Part shown: positions 56,554-64,000 of the stretch, piece after piece | Numbering within the stretch: position 1 is the stretch's first letter | Layout: every line of letters begins with the position of its first letter | Assembly (NCBI RefSeq): GCF_008312895.1 | Contig: NZ_VSSP01000004.1 | Span: 265,404 to 329,403 of the forward strand | Length of the DNA: 64,000 bases | Direction of reading: 5' to 3' | From: Luteimonas suaedae | GTDB lineage: Bacteria > Pseudomonadota > Gammaproteobacteria > Xanthomonadales > Xanthomonadaceae | Position numbers and translations under genes: made by a program | The notes under the pieces: model-generated | What the model was told of the DNA's origin: nothing | The model's database searches: none | Seen by the model: the letters and a program-made list of their open reading frames with translations, nothing else

Positions 56554-57378
56554 TCAGGCCAGCCGCGACAGCAGCGTCTGCGTGGGCTTGGCCAGGTTGA
56601 GGGTGTAGATGTGCAGGCCGGGCGCGCCGCCCTCGATCAGCCGCCGGCACAGCGTGGTGACGATGTCGGCCCCGAACTCGCGCACCGCCTCGGCATCGTC
56701 GCCGTAGGCCAGCATGCGCTTGCGCATCCAGCGCGGGATTTCCGCGCCGCATGCTTCGGAGAAGCGCCGCAGCTGCGAGAAGTTGGAGACCGGCATGATG
56801 CCCGGCACGATCGGCACTTCGATCCCGGCCTTGCGCGCCGCATCGACGAAATGGAAGTACGCCTCGGCGTTGTAGAAGTACTGCGTGATCGCCGCATCCG
56901 CGCCCGCGTCCACCTTGGCCTTGAAATGGCGCAGGTCGGCCAGCGCGTCGTCGGCCTGGGGGTGGGTCTCCGGGTAGCAGGCCACCTCGATGCGGAAGGT
57001 GTCGCCGAATTCGTCGCGGATGAAGGCCACCAGGTCCGAGGCGTAGCGCAGGTCGCCGGGGTGTCCCATGCCGGACGGCAGGTCCCCGCGCAGCGCCACG
57101 ATGCGCCGGCAGCCAAGGTCGCGGTAGCGCACCAGCAGGTCGCGGATCTCCTCACGGGTGCCGCCCACGCACGACAGGTGCGGCGCGGCGTCGAAGCCGT
57201 GTTCCTGGTGCAACCGGCGCACGGCTTCCGGGGTGTAGCTCAGCGTCGAGCCGCCGGCGCCGAAGGTGCACGACACGTACTCGGGCGCGTATCCGGCCAG
57301 CTTGTGCGCGGTGCGGTCCAGCTGCGCGCGCTGCTCGTCGGTCTTGGGCGGGTAGAACTCGAAGCTGATCGGGGTCAT
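56554..57378 (-). CDS. metF: 5,10-methylenetetrahydrofolate reductase
   Basis: 274 residues from the ATG ending at 57378. TIM-barrel flavoenzyme: SFEFYPPKTDEQ near the start with the catalytic glutamate, SCTFGAGGS, LRGDLPSG, EVACYPETHPQA, AGADAAITQYFYN, and VPGIMPVSNF. It reduces methylene-THF to methyl-THF for methionine synthesis. Standard length. No SAH or SAM riboswitch was recognised in the 250 bases before the gene, although such switches are common before metF in relatives. It diverges from the PhyH-type gene. Confidence 0.95.
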   Translation of the reverse strand: MTPISFEFYPPKTDEQRAQLDRTAHKLAGYAPEYVSCTFGAGGSTLSYTPEAVRRLHQEHGFDAAPHLSCVGGTREEIRDLLVRYRDLGCRRIVALRGDLPSGMGHPGDLRYASDLVAFIRDEFGDTFRIEVACYPETHPQADDALADLRHFKAKVDAGADAAITQYFYNAEAYFHFVDAARKAGIEVPIVPGIMPVSNFSQLRRFSEACGAEIPRWMRKRMLAYGDDAEAVREFGADIVTTLCRRLIEGGAPGLHIYTLNLAKPTQTLLSRLA

Positions 57379-57629
57379 TGCGGTCGCCGGTCGGGTCCGG
57401 CCGCATGGTATCGCTTTATCGCGATGGATGTGAAATCGTAACCAGGGCGGACATGTCGCGGAGAGATGGCTCGACGCGAACCAGGCATGCCCGGTGCATC
57501 GGAGCGCCGGCGGCGAGCCCGGAGGCGGTCGCGCGCAAACTTTCCTATCGAATGAAGACAGGTCCCATCGATTGATCGCGCCGACGCCCGACGCAGACTG
57601 GTCCGACCAGACGAACCTGTGCAATCAAC

Positions 57630-58391
57630 ATGGCCTATCCCGACGCCACCCCGGACCAGATCGAATTCTTCCAGCAGCACGGCTACCTGCTGGTGACCTC
57701 GGCGATCCCGCCTGCCGACCTGGCACCGCTGGAGTTCTGGTGCGACCGCCTGCTCGAGAACAAGGAAGAGTTGGCGAACGACTGGGCCTGGGACCAGAAC
57801 GAGGCGCGCGACAAGCGCTCGTTCCGGATCGTCCAGGCGTCCCCTTCCAAACTATGGGCCGACATCGACAAGCAGCGCTACCGGACCTGGCTCGCCGATT
57901 TCAGCGCGCAGCTGATGCGGCAGCCGATGGAGTTCTGGTACGACCAGTTCCTCGGCAAGCCGCCGCAGAACAGCGTCCCGACCTACTGGCACCAGGATGA
58001 GGGCTACTGGGGCAGGAATCTCGAGGACCGCGGCATCACCGGCTGGATTCCGCTTCACGCCGTCGACGAGGTCAACGGCTGCATGCACTTTATCGACCGT
58101 GGGCATGCGGATGGCATCCTCCCGCACCACCTCGTTCCCGGCGTCCAGAGCGACCTGCTGACCTGCGAGGTCGACGAGCGCCGTGCCGTGTCCTGCCCGA
58201 TGGTGCGGGGCGACGTGGTCTTCCACCATTCCAAGACCCCACACATGAGCGGCACCAACGACGGGCCGCACTGGCGCAAGGCGGTCACCAACCATCTGCG
58301 GGTGGCTGGCACGGCAGGGGAGGGCGATCACTATCCGTGGCGCGTCAAGGTGAACCAGCGGACAGGCGAGCGCAAAGCGGTCGGCATGTGA
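57630..58391 (+). CDS. Phytanoyl-CoA dioxygenase (PhyH) family protein
   Basis: 253 residues; weak ribosome binding site. PhyH-type start (DQIEFFQQHGYLLV). Iron ligands: H120 and D122 in YWHQDEGYWG, and a distal histidine near 205 in SKTPHMSGTN, with the arginine of NHLRVAG for 2-oxoglutarate. It should hydroxylate a small molecule, but relatives act on lipids, ectoine, nucleosides and many natural products, so the substrate is open. It stands alone, with about 370 gene-free bases after it. Confidence 0.9.
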   Translation: MAYPDATPDQIEFFQQHGYLLVTSAIPPADLAPLEFWCDRLLENKEELANDWAWDQNEARDKRSFRIVQASPSKLWADIDKQRYRTWLADFSAQLMRQPMEFWYDQFLGKPPQNSVPTYWHQDEGYWGRNLEDRGITGWIPLHAVDEVNGCMHFIDRGHADGILPHHLVPGVQSDLLTCEVDERRAVSCPMVRGDVVFHHSKTPHMSGTNDGPHWRKAVTNHLRVAGTAGEGDHYPWRVKVNQRTGERKAVGM

Positions 58392-58716
58392 GGACCGGCG
58401 ACGCCGGCCGGCCGGACCAGTGCGGCTGCACGGCAAGCGGGCCACGTGACTGACACGGCAGAGGCGTTCCAAAGAGCGATCCGGCGATGGGGCGAGGCGA
58501 TACGAGGCCGCCTCGATGCGTCGGTTTGCCCTGCCGTCGCCGATGGAGGCGATCACGGACAGACTCCCGTCACTTTTCGGGGGGCGCAGGCCGGCGCGAG
58601 GATGGGCTTCTCGAGTCCCTCACAAGGTCGCCGGCCTGTACCGGGCGTTTACCGTGCGGTTGCAGCAACGCAACTGAAAACTGAGTGAAGCATTCGCTCC
58701 ATAGGATCGCCACACC
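58392..58716. promoter_or_regulatory. Leader region upstream of TonB-dependent receptor
   Basis: No gene. The last part includes a short palindrome GTTGCAGCAAC (58667-58677) followed by GCAACTGAAAACTGAGTG and then the terminator hairpin. A transcription start must lie before the hairpin, because only 16 bases separate the T-run from the receptor start. Confidence 0.4.
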
Positions 58717-58745
58717 ACGCCACCGTTCGGTGGCGTTCCTTTTTG
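58717..58745 (+). terminator. Intrinsic terminator 17 bases before the TonB receptor (possible attenuator)
   Basis: Perfect 8-bp stem ACGCCACC/GGTGGCGT with a GTTC loop, followed by TTCCTTTTT. It lies too near the ATG at 58762 to allow a promoter between, so it may control read-through into the receptor gene. It might otherwise only end an upstream transcript. Confidence 0.75.
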
Positions 58746-58761
58746 GCCTTGCAGAACCCAG

Positions 58762-61389
58762 ATGAACGAACGCAGCAGGAACCGCCTCTCCCTCGCCGTC
58801 GCCGGTGTACTCGCGCTCGCGGCCATGGCCCCGGCCTTCGCCGCCGATGACACCGGTACCAACGACGCCGACGCGGTCACCCTCGACACCGTGCGCGTGA
58901 CCGCGAACTACGGCTACCAGCCGATCGACGTCAAGCAGGCAGCGCCCACCATCGTCGACTCGGTGAGCTACGACGACATCGAGGCGCCCACCGGCGACAA
59001 CTCCATTGCCTCGATGCTGGTGCAGGTGCCGGGCGTCAGCTACGAGGGCGACGGCGACGAGCCGCGCTACATCACCATCCGCGGCATCTCCTCGGACCTC
59101 AACGTCACCACGCTCGACGGCCTGGCGCTGGCGACCACCGGCGAGAACGGCTCCGGCAGCCGCCGCGTCAACCTGCAGCTGGTCCCCAGCGACATCGCCG
59201 AGCGCGTCGACGTGTTCAAGGCCTTCACCGCCGAGCAGGACGCCGCCGCCATCGGCGGCGCGATCGACATCGTCTCGCGCTCCGCGTTCGCCACGCCCGG
59301 CCCGTACTTCATGGTCGACGGCTACGGCATCTATTCCTCGTTCGAGGGGCCGGCGGGCGAGAACGCCGGCGGCGCCGGCAAGTCGCACTGGGGCAAGGGC
59401 CTGAAGACCGCCTTCGCCAACCGCTTCGGCGCGGACGGGCAGTTCGGCGTGGTGTTCACCGCGCGCTACCAGGACCGCGTACGCAATTCCAACAAGAACT
59501 GGGCCGACGCCCGCACCTACTTCGACGCCGACGGCGCGCCGATCGCCGCGCCGGACCCGGCGCTGGGCTGGGACGGCCGCAACTCGCTGGCCAAGTTCGC
59601 CTACGGCGACTACAGCAACGTCATCACCAACAAGGGCGCCTCGCTGAAACTGGAGTGGCGCCCGCGCGAGGACATCGACACCTTCCTGATGGGGTATCTC
59701 TACAACCGGCGCGAATCGTCGACGATGAATTCCACCAACATCATCGGCGATCCCAGCGACGTCCGCGACCGCACCCAGGACACCGGTACCGTCGCCGTCG
59801 ACTACATCCAGTCGGTGGTGCGCTACAACCAGTGGGACCGCACCGCCAGCGGGCTGACCAGCGGCATGGACTGGCACCTCGACGACCTCTCCACGCTGTC
59901 GCTGCGCGCCGGCTACACGCGCGAGCAGTACAAGGACACCCAGCCCTACCTGCAGACGCGCACCACGCCGGATGGCCAGTACTTCAGCTACCTGATGAGC
60001 AGGCTGCCGCAGCTGACCGGCTACATCGGCGACCCGTTCTCCAACCCGTACCTGCTGCGGGCCGCCGAGATGACCCATACCCGCGCCCAGCAGAACGTGC
60101 TCGACCTGCGCGCCGACTACGCCTTCAACCTGGCCCCCGGCGCGACCGGCTTCGGCTTCAAGGCCGGCGCGCGCTGGAGCCGGCTGCGCATGGACAAGGA
60201 CGTCGACAGCCTGCGCCGCGTCACCGGCAGCGACGCGACCGGCTACATGTACGACCCGGGCTACTCGCACCACGGCAGCGGCGGGCTGGTCGTGCCGTGG
60301 CCGGACTACGACCACTTCTACGGCAGCGTGTTCCCCGGCCTGCCGGTCGACGAGGCGGCCACCCATCGCCACAGCACGATCGCCGACTACGCCTACGAAG
60401 AAGAGATCGCCAACGCCTACGTCTCGCTGCACTACGCCACCGACGCCACCCACTACATCCTCGGCCTGCGCTACGACGACACCACCTTCGACGGCCGTAC
60501 GCCGCTCACCCTCGACGGCGTGCTGACGGACGAGATCGCCCGCCCCAACGGCGGCTACGCGAGTTGGCTGCCGTCGTTCAACGTCGTGCACGACTTCAAC
60601 GCGCAGTGGAAGCTGCGCGGATCGGTCAGCCGCACCGTTGGTCGTCCGACTCCGGGCAACGTCGCCCAGGCCGAGAGCCGGACCTGCGGCGAGGAGGTCA
60701 CCGGCTGCAGCATCACCCGCGGCAACCCGGACCTCGACCCGCGCCGCGCCGACAACTACGATCTCGCCATCGAGCGCTACTTCGACGGCGGCAACGCGCT
60801 GGCCGCGCTCACCGCGTTCCGCAAGGACATCGACGACGACATCTTCACCCTGACCACTGAAGTGGAGAACGACGGCGTGCTCGATCGCATCCGCCAGCCG
60901 ATGAACGCCGAGACCTCGACCATCCAGGGCCTCGAACTCGCCCTGGTCAACCGCGCCTTCGGCTTCCACCCGAACCTTGGCGCCTCGTTCAACGTCAGCC
61001 TGCTGGACGGCGAGATGAACTATGTCACCGACAGCGGCGGCCGCACGCTCGACCGCATGTTCCACCAGCCGGACTGGATGGCCAACCTCACCCTGACCTA
61101 CAACGTCCCGGCCATCCGCGGCACCGCGCGCCTGTCGGTCAACCACCAGGACGACTATCTAGGTTCCATCGGCTCCACGCCGTGGAACGACAAGTTCGTC
61201 GACAAGATGACCACGGTCGACTTCTCGTTCTGGCACCAGGTGGGCGAGCGCTGGACCTTCAAGTACGAGGTCGACAATCTGCTCGATGCGCATCCGGAGT
61301 GGTACCACACCCGCGACATCGGCGGCACGATCTCGCAGCGCGACGAGTACGGCCAGGGCGTCTACGTCCACGCCATCTACGCGCTCTGA
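58762..61389 (+). CDS. TonB-dependent outer membrane receptor
   Basis: 875 residues from ATG 58762; no Shine-Dalgarno is visible in the short gap after the terminator. Signal peptide to about residue 27 (APAFAAD), a TonB-box-like VTLDTVRVTA, plug domain (about 60-175; IASMLVQVPGVSYEGDG, ITIRGISSDLNVTTLDG, RVDVFKAFTAEQDAAAIGG), then a 22-strand barrel ending GVYVHAIYAL. The plug is close to those of oligosaccharide- and phosphoester-linked receptors of xanthomonads, but the ligand cannot be read directly. The next gene, 56 bases on, encodes a PhoD phosphatase, suggesting that the pair takes up and cleaves a phosphorylated substrate. Confidence 0.95.
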   Translation: MNERSRNRLSLAVAGVLALAAMAPAFAADDTGTNDADAVTLDTVRVTANYGYQPIDVKQAAPTIVDSVSYDDIEAPTGDNSIASMLVQVPGVSYEGDGDEPRYITIRGISSDLNVTTLDGLALATTGENGSGSRRVNLQLVPSDIAERVDVFKAFTAEQDAAAIGGAIDIVSRSAFATPGPYFMVDGYGIYSSFEGPAGENAGGAGKSHWGKGLKTAFANRFGADGQFGVVFTARYQDRVRNSNKNWADARTYFDADGAPIAAPDPALGWDGRNSLAKFAYGDYSNVITNKGASLKLEWRPREDIDTFLMGYLYNRRESSTMNSTNIIGDPSDVRDRTQDTGTVAVDYIQSVVRYNQWDRTASGLTSGMDWHLDDLSTLSLRAGYTREQYKDTQPYLQTRTTPDGQYFSYLMSRLPQLTGYIGDPFSNPYLLRAAEMTHTRAQQNVLDLRADYAFNLAPGATGFGFKAGARWSRLRMDKDVDSLRRVTGSDATGYMYDPGYSHHGSGGLVVPWPDYDHFYGSVFPGLPVDEAATHRHSTIADYAYEEEIANAYVSLHYATDATHYILGLRYDDTTFDGRTPLTLDGVLTDEIARPNGGYASWLPSFNVVHDFNAQWKLRGSVSRTVGRPTPGNVAQAESRTCGEEVTGCSITRGNPDLDPRRADNYDLAIERYFDGGNALAALTAFRKDIDDDIFTLTTEVENDGVLDRIRQPMNAETSTIQGLELALVNRAFGFHPNLGASFNVSLLDGEMNYVTDSGGRTLDRMFHQPDWMANLTLTYNVPAIRGTARLSVNHQDDYLGSIGSTPWNDKFVDKMTTVDFSFWHQVGERWTFKYEVDNLLDAHPEWYHTRDIGGTISQRDEYGQGVYVHAIYAL

Positions 61390-61445
61390 CCCACCACCGC
61401 GTCGCCGCCCGGCGTGGCGGCGGCGCCCGTTCCGGAAGCCCTTGC

Positions 61446-63053
61446 ATGACCCACGACAACAACCGCCGGCGCCTGCTCCGCGCACTGGGCGCCGGTGCCG
61501 CCGCCACGCTGCTCGCCCCGTTCGAGCATGTCTTCGCCCAGGACGCGCCGCGCAACCTGCTGACCGACCCACGCTTCGACCGCGACCCCTTCCAGCTCGG
61601 CGTCGCCTCCGGCGAACCGGCGGCCGACGGCTTCGTGCTCTGGACCCGGCTCGCGCCGCAGCCGCTGGAGCAGGGCGGCGGCATGGTGATGCGGCCGATG
61701 CCCGTCGCCTGGGAACTGGCCGAGGACGAAGGCTTCCGACACGTGGTCCGCAGCGGCCACGCGCTGGCGCGGCCCGAACTGGCGCATACCGTGCACGTCG
61801 AACTCGAAGGCCTGGCGCCGGGCCGGCCCTATTGGTACCGCTTCGTCGCCGGCGACGCGGCCAGCCCAATCGGCCGCAGCGCCACCCTGCCGGCCGCCGG
61901 CGCGCGCGTGGACCGCGTGCGCTTCGCCGTCGCCGGCTGCCAGCACTACGAGGAAGGCCACTACACCGCCTGGCGCCGGATCGCCGAGGAGCCGCTGGAC
62001 TTCGTCTTCCACTACGGCGACTACCTCTACGAGGGTGCCGACACTGGGCCCGGCGAGCGCCTCATGAACGGCCGGCCGTTCACCCCGCTGCGCCGCCACG
62101 TCGGCGGCGAGATCTACTCGCTGGACGACTACCGCCGCCGCCACGCCCTCTACCGCGGCGACCGCGACCTGCAGGCCGCGCATGCGTCCGCGCCGTGGTT
62201 CGTCAGCTTCGACGACCACGAGGTCGACAACAACTGGGCCACCGACCGCGACCAGGACGGCACCCCGCCGGAGCTGTTCCTGCTGCGCCGCGCCGCCGCC
62301 TTCCAGGCCTACTACGAGCACATGCCGCTGCGCCGGCGCGCCATGCCCGCGAACGGCCACATGCAGATGTTCCGCCGCGCCGCCTGGGGCGACCTGCTGA
62401 CCGCGCACTTCCTCGACACCCGCCAGTACCGCAGCAACCAGATCAACGGCGATCGCGACGGCGACTTCGGCGCGGCCACGCTGGACCCGGAGCGCACCAT
62501 GCTCGGCGCCCGCCAGGAAACCTGGCTGCACGACGGCCTGCGCCCGGACGACCAGCGCTGGCATGCCGTCGCCCAGCAGGTCGGCCTGGCCAACCTCGCC
62601 ATGCGCCGTGGCGACAGCGGCGAAGTGGTGCGCTCCAGCGACCAATGGTCCGGCTATCTCGCCGCGCGCCGTCGGCTGCTCGGCCACATCCACGACGCCG
62701 GCATGGGCAACGTCGTCACCGTCTCCGGCGACGCGCACCGCCACTTTGCCAGCGACCTGCTGCAGGACAACGGCGAGGGCGCGCCGATATCCTGCGAATT
62801 CCTCGCCACCTCCATCACCTCCGGCGCCGACGGCGTCGGCGAGGACGACGACTTCACCCGCAACACCCGCAGCCTCAACCCGCACCTCAAGGCGATGACC
62901 GACAAGCGCGGCTACGTGCTGTGCGACGTGACCCGCGACCACTGGCGCGGCGACCTGAAGATCCTGGACCGGGTGATGACGCCCGACGCCCCGGCACGCA
63001 CTCACGCCAGCTTCGTCGTAGAGCACGGCCGCCCGGGCCTGCAGCCGGGGTAG
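61446..63053 (+). CDS. phoD: PhoD-type alkaline phosphatase / phosphodiesterase
   Basis: 535 residues from ATG 61446. A twin-arginine signal (NNRRRLLRAL) with hydrophobic stretch to about residue 32 directs Tat export. N-terminal PhoD_N-like beta domain (about 45-140; FQLGVASGEPAADGFVLWTRL), then the metallophosphatase core with AGCQHYEEG (about 163), FHYGDYLYEG (about 189), SFDDHEVDNNW (about 253-263) and VSGDAHRHF (about 425-433), which hold iron and calcium. PhoD enzymes cleave phosphate mono- and diesters outside the cell. It is 56 bases behind the TonB receptor and surely co-transcribed. No Pho box was recognised. Confidence 0.95.
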   Translation: MTHDNNRRRLLRALGAGAAATLLAPFEHVFAQDAPRNLLTDPRFDRDPFQLGVASGEPAADGFVLWTRLAPQPLEQGGGMVMRPMPVAWELAEDEGFRHVVRSGHALARPELAHTVHVELEGLAPGRPYWYRFVAGDAASPIGRSATLPAAGARVDRVRFAVAGCQHYEEGHYTAWRRIAEEPLDFVFHYGDYLYEGADTGPGERLMNGRPFTPLRRHVGGEIYSLDDYRRRHALYRGDRDLQAAHASAPWFVSFDDHEVDNNWATDRDQDGTPPELFLLRRAAAFQAYYEHMPLRRRAMPANGHMQMFRRAAWGDLLTAHFLDTRQYRSNQINGDRDGDFGAATLDPERTMLGARQETWLHDGLRPDDQRWHAVAQQVGLANLAMRRGDSGEVVRSSDQWSGYLAARRRLLGHIHDAGMGNVVTVSGDAHRHFASDLLQDNGEGAPISCEFLATSITSGADGVGEDDDFTRNTRSLNPHLKAMTDKRGYVLCDVTRDHWRGDLKILDRVMTPDAPARTHASFVVEHGRPGLQPG

Positions 63054-63123
63054 GGCGGCCGGCTGCATCGCGCCACGCCCATGAACGCAAGGGCAGGCAT
63101 CCCTCCGGCATCTCGCGTTGAAG

Positions 63124-63170
63124 CCCCTCTCCCTCCGGGAGAGGGGTTGGGGTGAGGGTACGGCGAAGCC
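63124..63170. repeat. CCCTCTCCC palindrome element
   Basis: CCCCTCTCCCTCCGGGAGAG followed by GGTTGGGGTGAGGGTACGGC. Same family as the right end of 47046-47197, inverse orientation. The hairpin may help end the phoD transcript. Confidence 0.65.
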
Positions 63171-63307
63171 CCAACGGCTCAATTCGCCACCGTGTCACTG
63201 CACCCTTACCCAGCCCTCAACCAAACCCACCTGGCTCGCCTGCCAAAAAAACCTGCAACGTACTGACAACCGCGCCCTATGGGGTTATCGTCAGCCCAGG
63301 GGGATCT

Positions 63308-63690
63308 ATGGCACGCAGGAAGCAGACCGCACTCAAAGCCCTGGCCACATTACCGTGGCCAGTAGGCATCACCACGGAATTCTCGGATTCCTCGCCATCT
63401 GCCATGCCATCGCCTGGTGGATGGCCTAGTCCGGCGGCCCCGCTCGGGCAGGCGTTCGCGCAGCAGGCGCCAACCTTCGCATCCATCGCATGGACGGTCC
63501 TGGTCCTGTGTTGGTACGCCGCACTCGCCTCCTGGCTCGGTCGCCGCAAGCGCCGTCGCCTGCTCGACACCCGCACCGGACCCGACAGCCTCGCCGCCCT
63601 GGGCTGGACAATTGCTCGACTTGTATGCGCCAAACGCCAGCAAACAGTCCGGCTTTCCTCTTTCCATCCCCACCGTAGTTAGGGCTCACA
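63308..63690 (+). pseudogene. Remnant of an Mrr-type restriction endonuclease N-terminus
   Basis: The frame from ATG 63308 starts MARRKQTALKALATLPWPVG and later reads LGRRKRRRLLDTRTGPDSLAALGW, the membrane-anchor and linker pattern of Mrr-like restriction endonucleases of this bacterial group. Between them the expected hydrophobic segment (GILGFLAICHAIAWWMA) is in another frame, so two opposite frameshifts have occurred at about 63370 and 63427. The nuclease domain that should follow ALGW is missing. The frame is still open and might be read as a 124-residue protein, but I judge it a relic. Assignment comes from memory of family members, not an alignment. Confidence 0.55.
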
Positions 63691-63732
63691 CCGAACCTTC
63701 CCCACACTCAACCACTGCAAGGAGCAATACCG

Positions 63733-63942
63733 ATGTCTGACGACATGCGGATCACCAGCCCCGTTTCCATTAAGACTGATAGCGCATCAAGAGTTGCATA
63801 TGACCTCATGCGATTCATCGGCGAGGACATTGAAAGCGGCGATAAATCCAATCGCGAGTACTGGCTCACTCTGTACCGTCAATGCTACAAGGCTACTCAT
63901 GGCCATACGCTCAAGTACTTGCTCGACCGGAATAACGATTGA
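63733..63942 (+). CDS. Small hypothetical protein
   Basis: 69 residues, ATG 63733 preceded by a strong AAGGAG seven bases away. The composition is normal for a small soluble helical protein (ASRVAYDLMRFIGEDIE, REYWLTLYRQCYKAT), charged at the end (LDRNND). I do not recognise a family. The region is AT-richer than most of the window and follows a decayed restriction gene, so it may belong to an accessory patch whose rest is beyond the window. Confidence 0.65.
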   Translation: MSDDMRITSPVSIKTDSASRVAYDLMRFIGEDIESGDKSNREYWLTLYRQCYKATHGHTLKYLLDRNND

Positions 63943-64000
63943 GTTGGTGAGCGGTGAATTCAACCACCAAGTGCGACAGCCCTCAGTAGCCGAGTAGGCG

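Noticed and set aside
57379..57629. SAH or SAM riboswitch before metF
   Set aside because: The conserved cores of these switches could not be found by eye in the region upstream of metF.
58570..61146. 858-codon open frame on the minus strand
   Set aside because: It is antisense to the TonB receptor, which has a signal peptide, plug and barrel; the minus frame is a low-complexity Val/Arg/Gly-rich product of GC bias.

Overview
The window looks like a chromosomal segment from a GC-rich gammaproteobacterium of the Xanthomonadaceae/Lysobacteraceae (Lysobacter, Luteimonas, Stenotrophomonas or Xanthomonas type). The evidence is the metB-[O-antigen]-etfA gene order, which is the known hypervariable LPS locus of xanthomonads, the cysD-cysNC pair, the TonB-receptor/PhoD pair, and many intergenic GTAG-headed palindromes of the REP/REPIN kind. 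No rRNA, tRNA, transposase, CRISPR array or phage gene was recognised.

Layout. 1-4.2 kb: 5'-partial 2OG-Fe dioxygenase, then an ECF sigma factor next to a membrane Ser/Thr kinase with TPRs. 4.2-9.1 kb: two paralogous trimeric autotransporter adhesins on the minus strand with matching 150-base leaders. 9.2-11.0 kb: the last two steps of tyrosine degradation. 11.2-15.9 kb: pilU, two envelope proteins, a YdcH-like protein, cystathionine beta-synthase. 16.1-17.3 kb: metB. 17.3-40.1 kb: the polysaccharide island. Its plus-strand arm begins one base after metB (wzm, wzt, three very large composite glycosyltransferases, tviB, a lipoprotein, an acyltransferase-SGNH protein, a sulfotransferase fusion, a methyltransferase-like coiled-coil protein). 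A convergent minus-strand arm holds wecB, a second UDP-GlcNAc 2-epimerase with a 12-C tract directly after its start, a GT2 and an asparagine-synthase-like protein. 40.2-42.1 kb: etfA, etfB. 42.5-45.3 kb: cysD and cysNC (PAPS synthesis). 45.3-51.6 kb: ATP-grasp protein, CoA transferase, ETF-ubiquinone oxidoreductase, AlkB, IlvE. 51.9-58.4 kb: secreted zinc metalloprotease, DUF4124 protein, SCO and CtaG-type oxidase assembly, MetF, PhyH dioxygenase. 58.7-63.1 kb: TonB receptor with a terminator-like leader, and PhoD. 63.1-64 kb: a decayed Mrr-type endonuclease N-terminus and a small hypothetical gene.

How the genes may work together (inference). The island would assemble an ABC-exported O-antigen containing N-acetylhexosaminuronate and ManNAc-type residues, decorated by acyl and perhaps sulfate groups; cysD-cysNC, 9 kb away, could supply PAPS for the sulfotransferase. 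The island is visibly less GC-rich than its flanks, mainly between about 27 and 37 kb, which fits horizontal exchange at this locus. The most testable new points are the poly-C phase-variation candidate, the sulfotransferase fusion, the three composite glycosyltransferases, the conserved leader of the twin adhesins and the attenuator-like leader of the TonB receptor.
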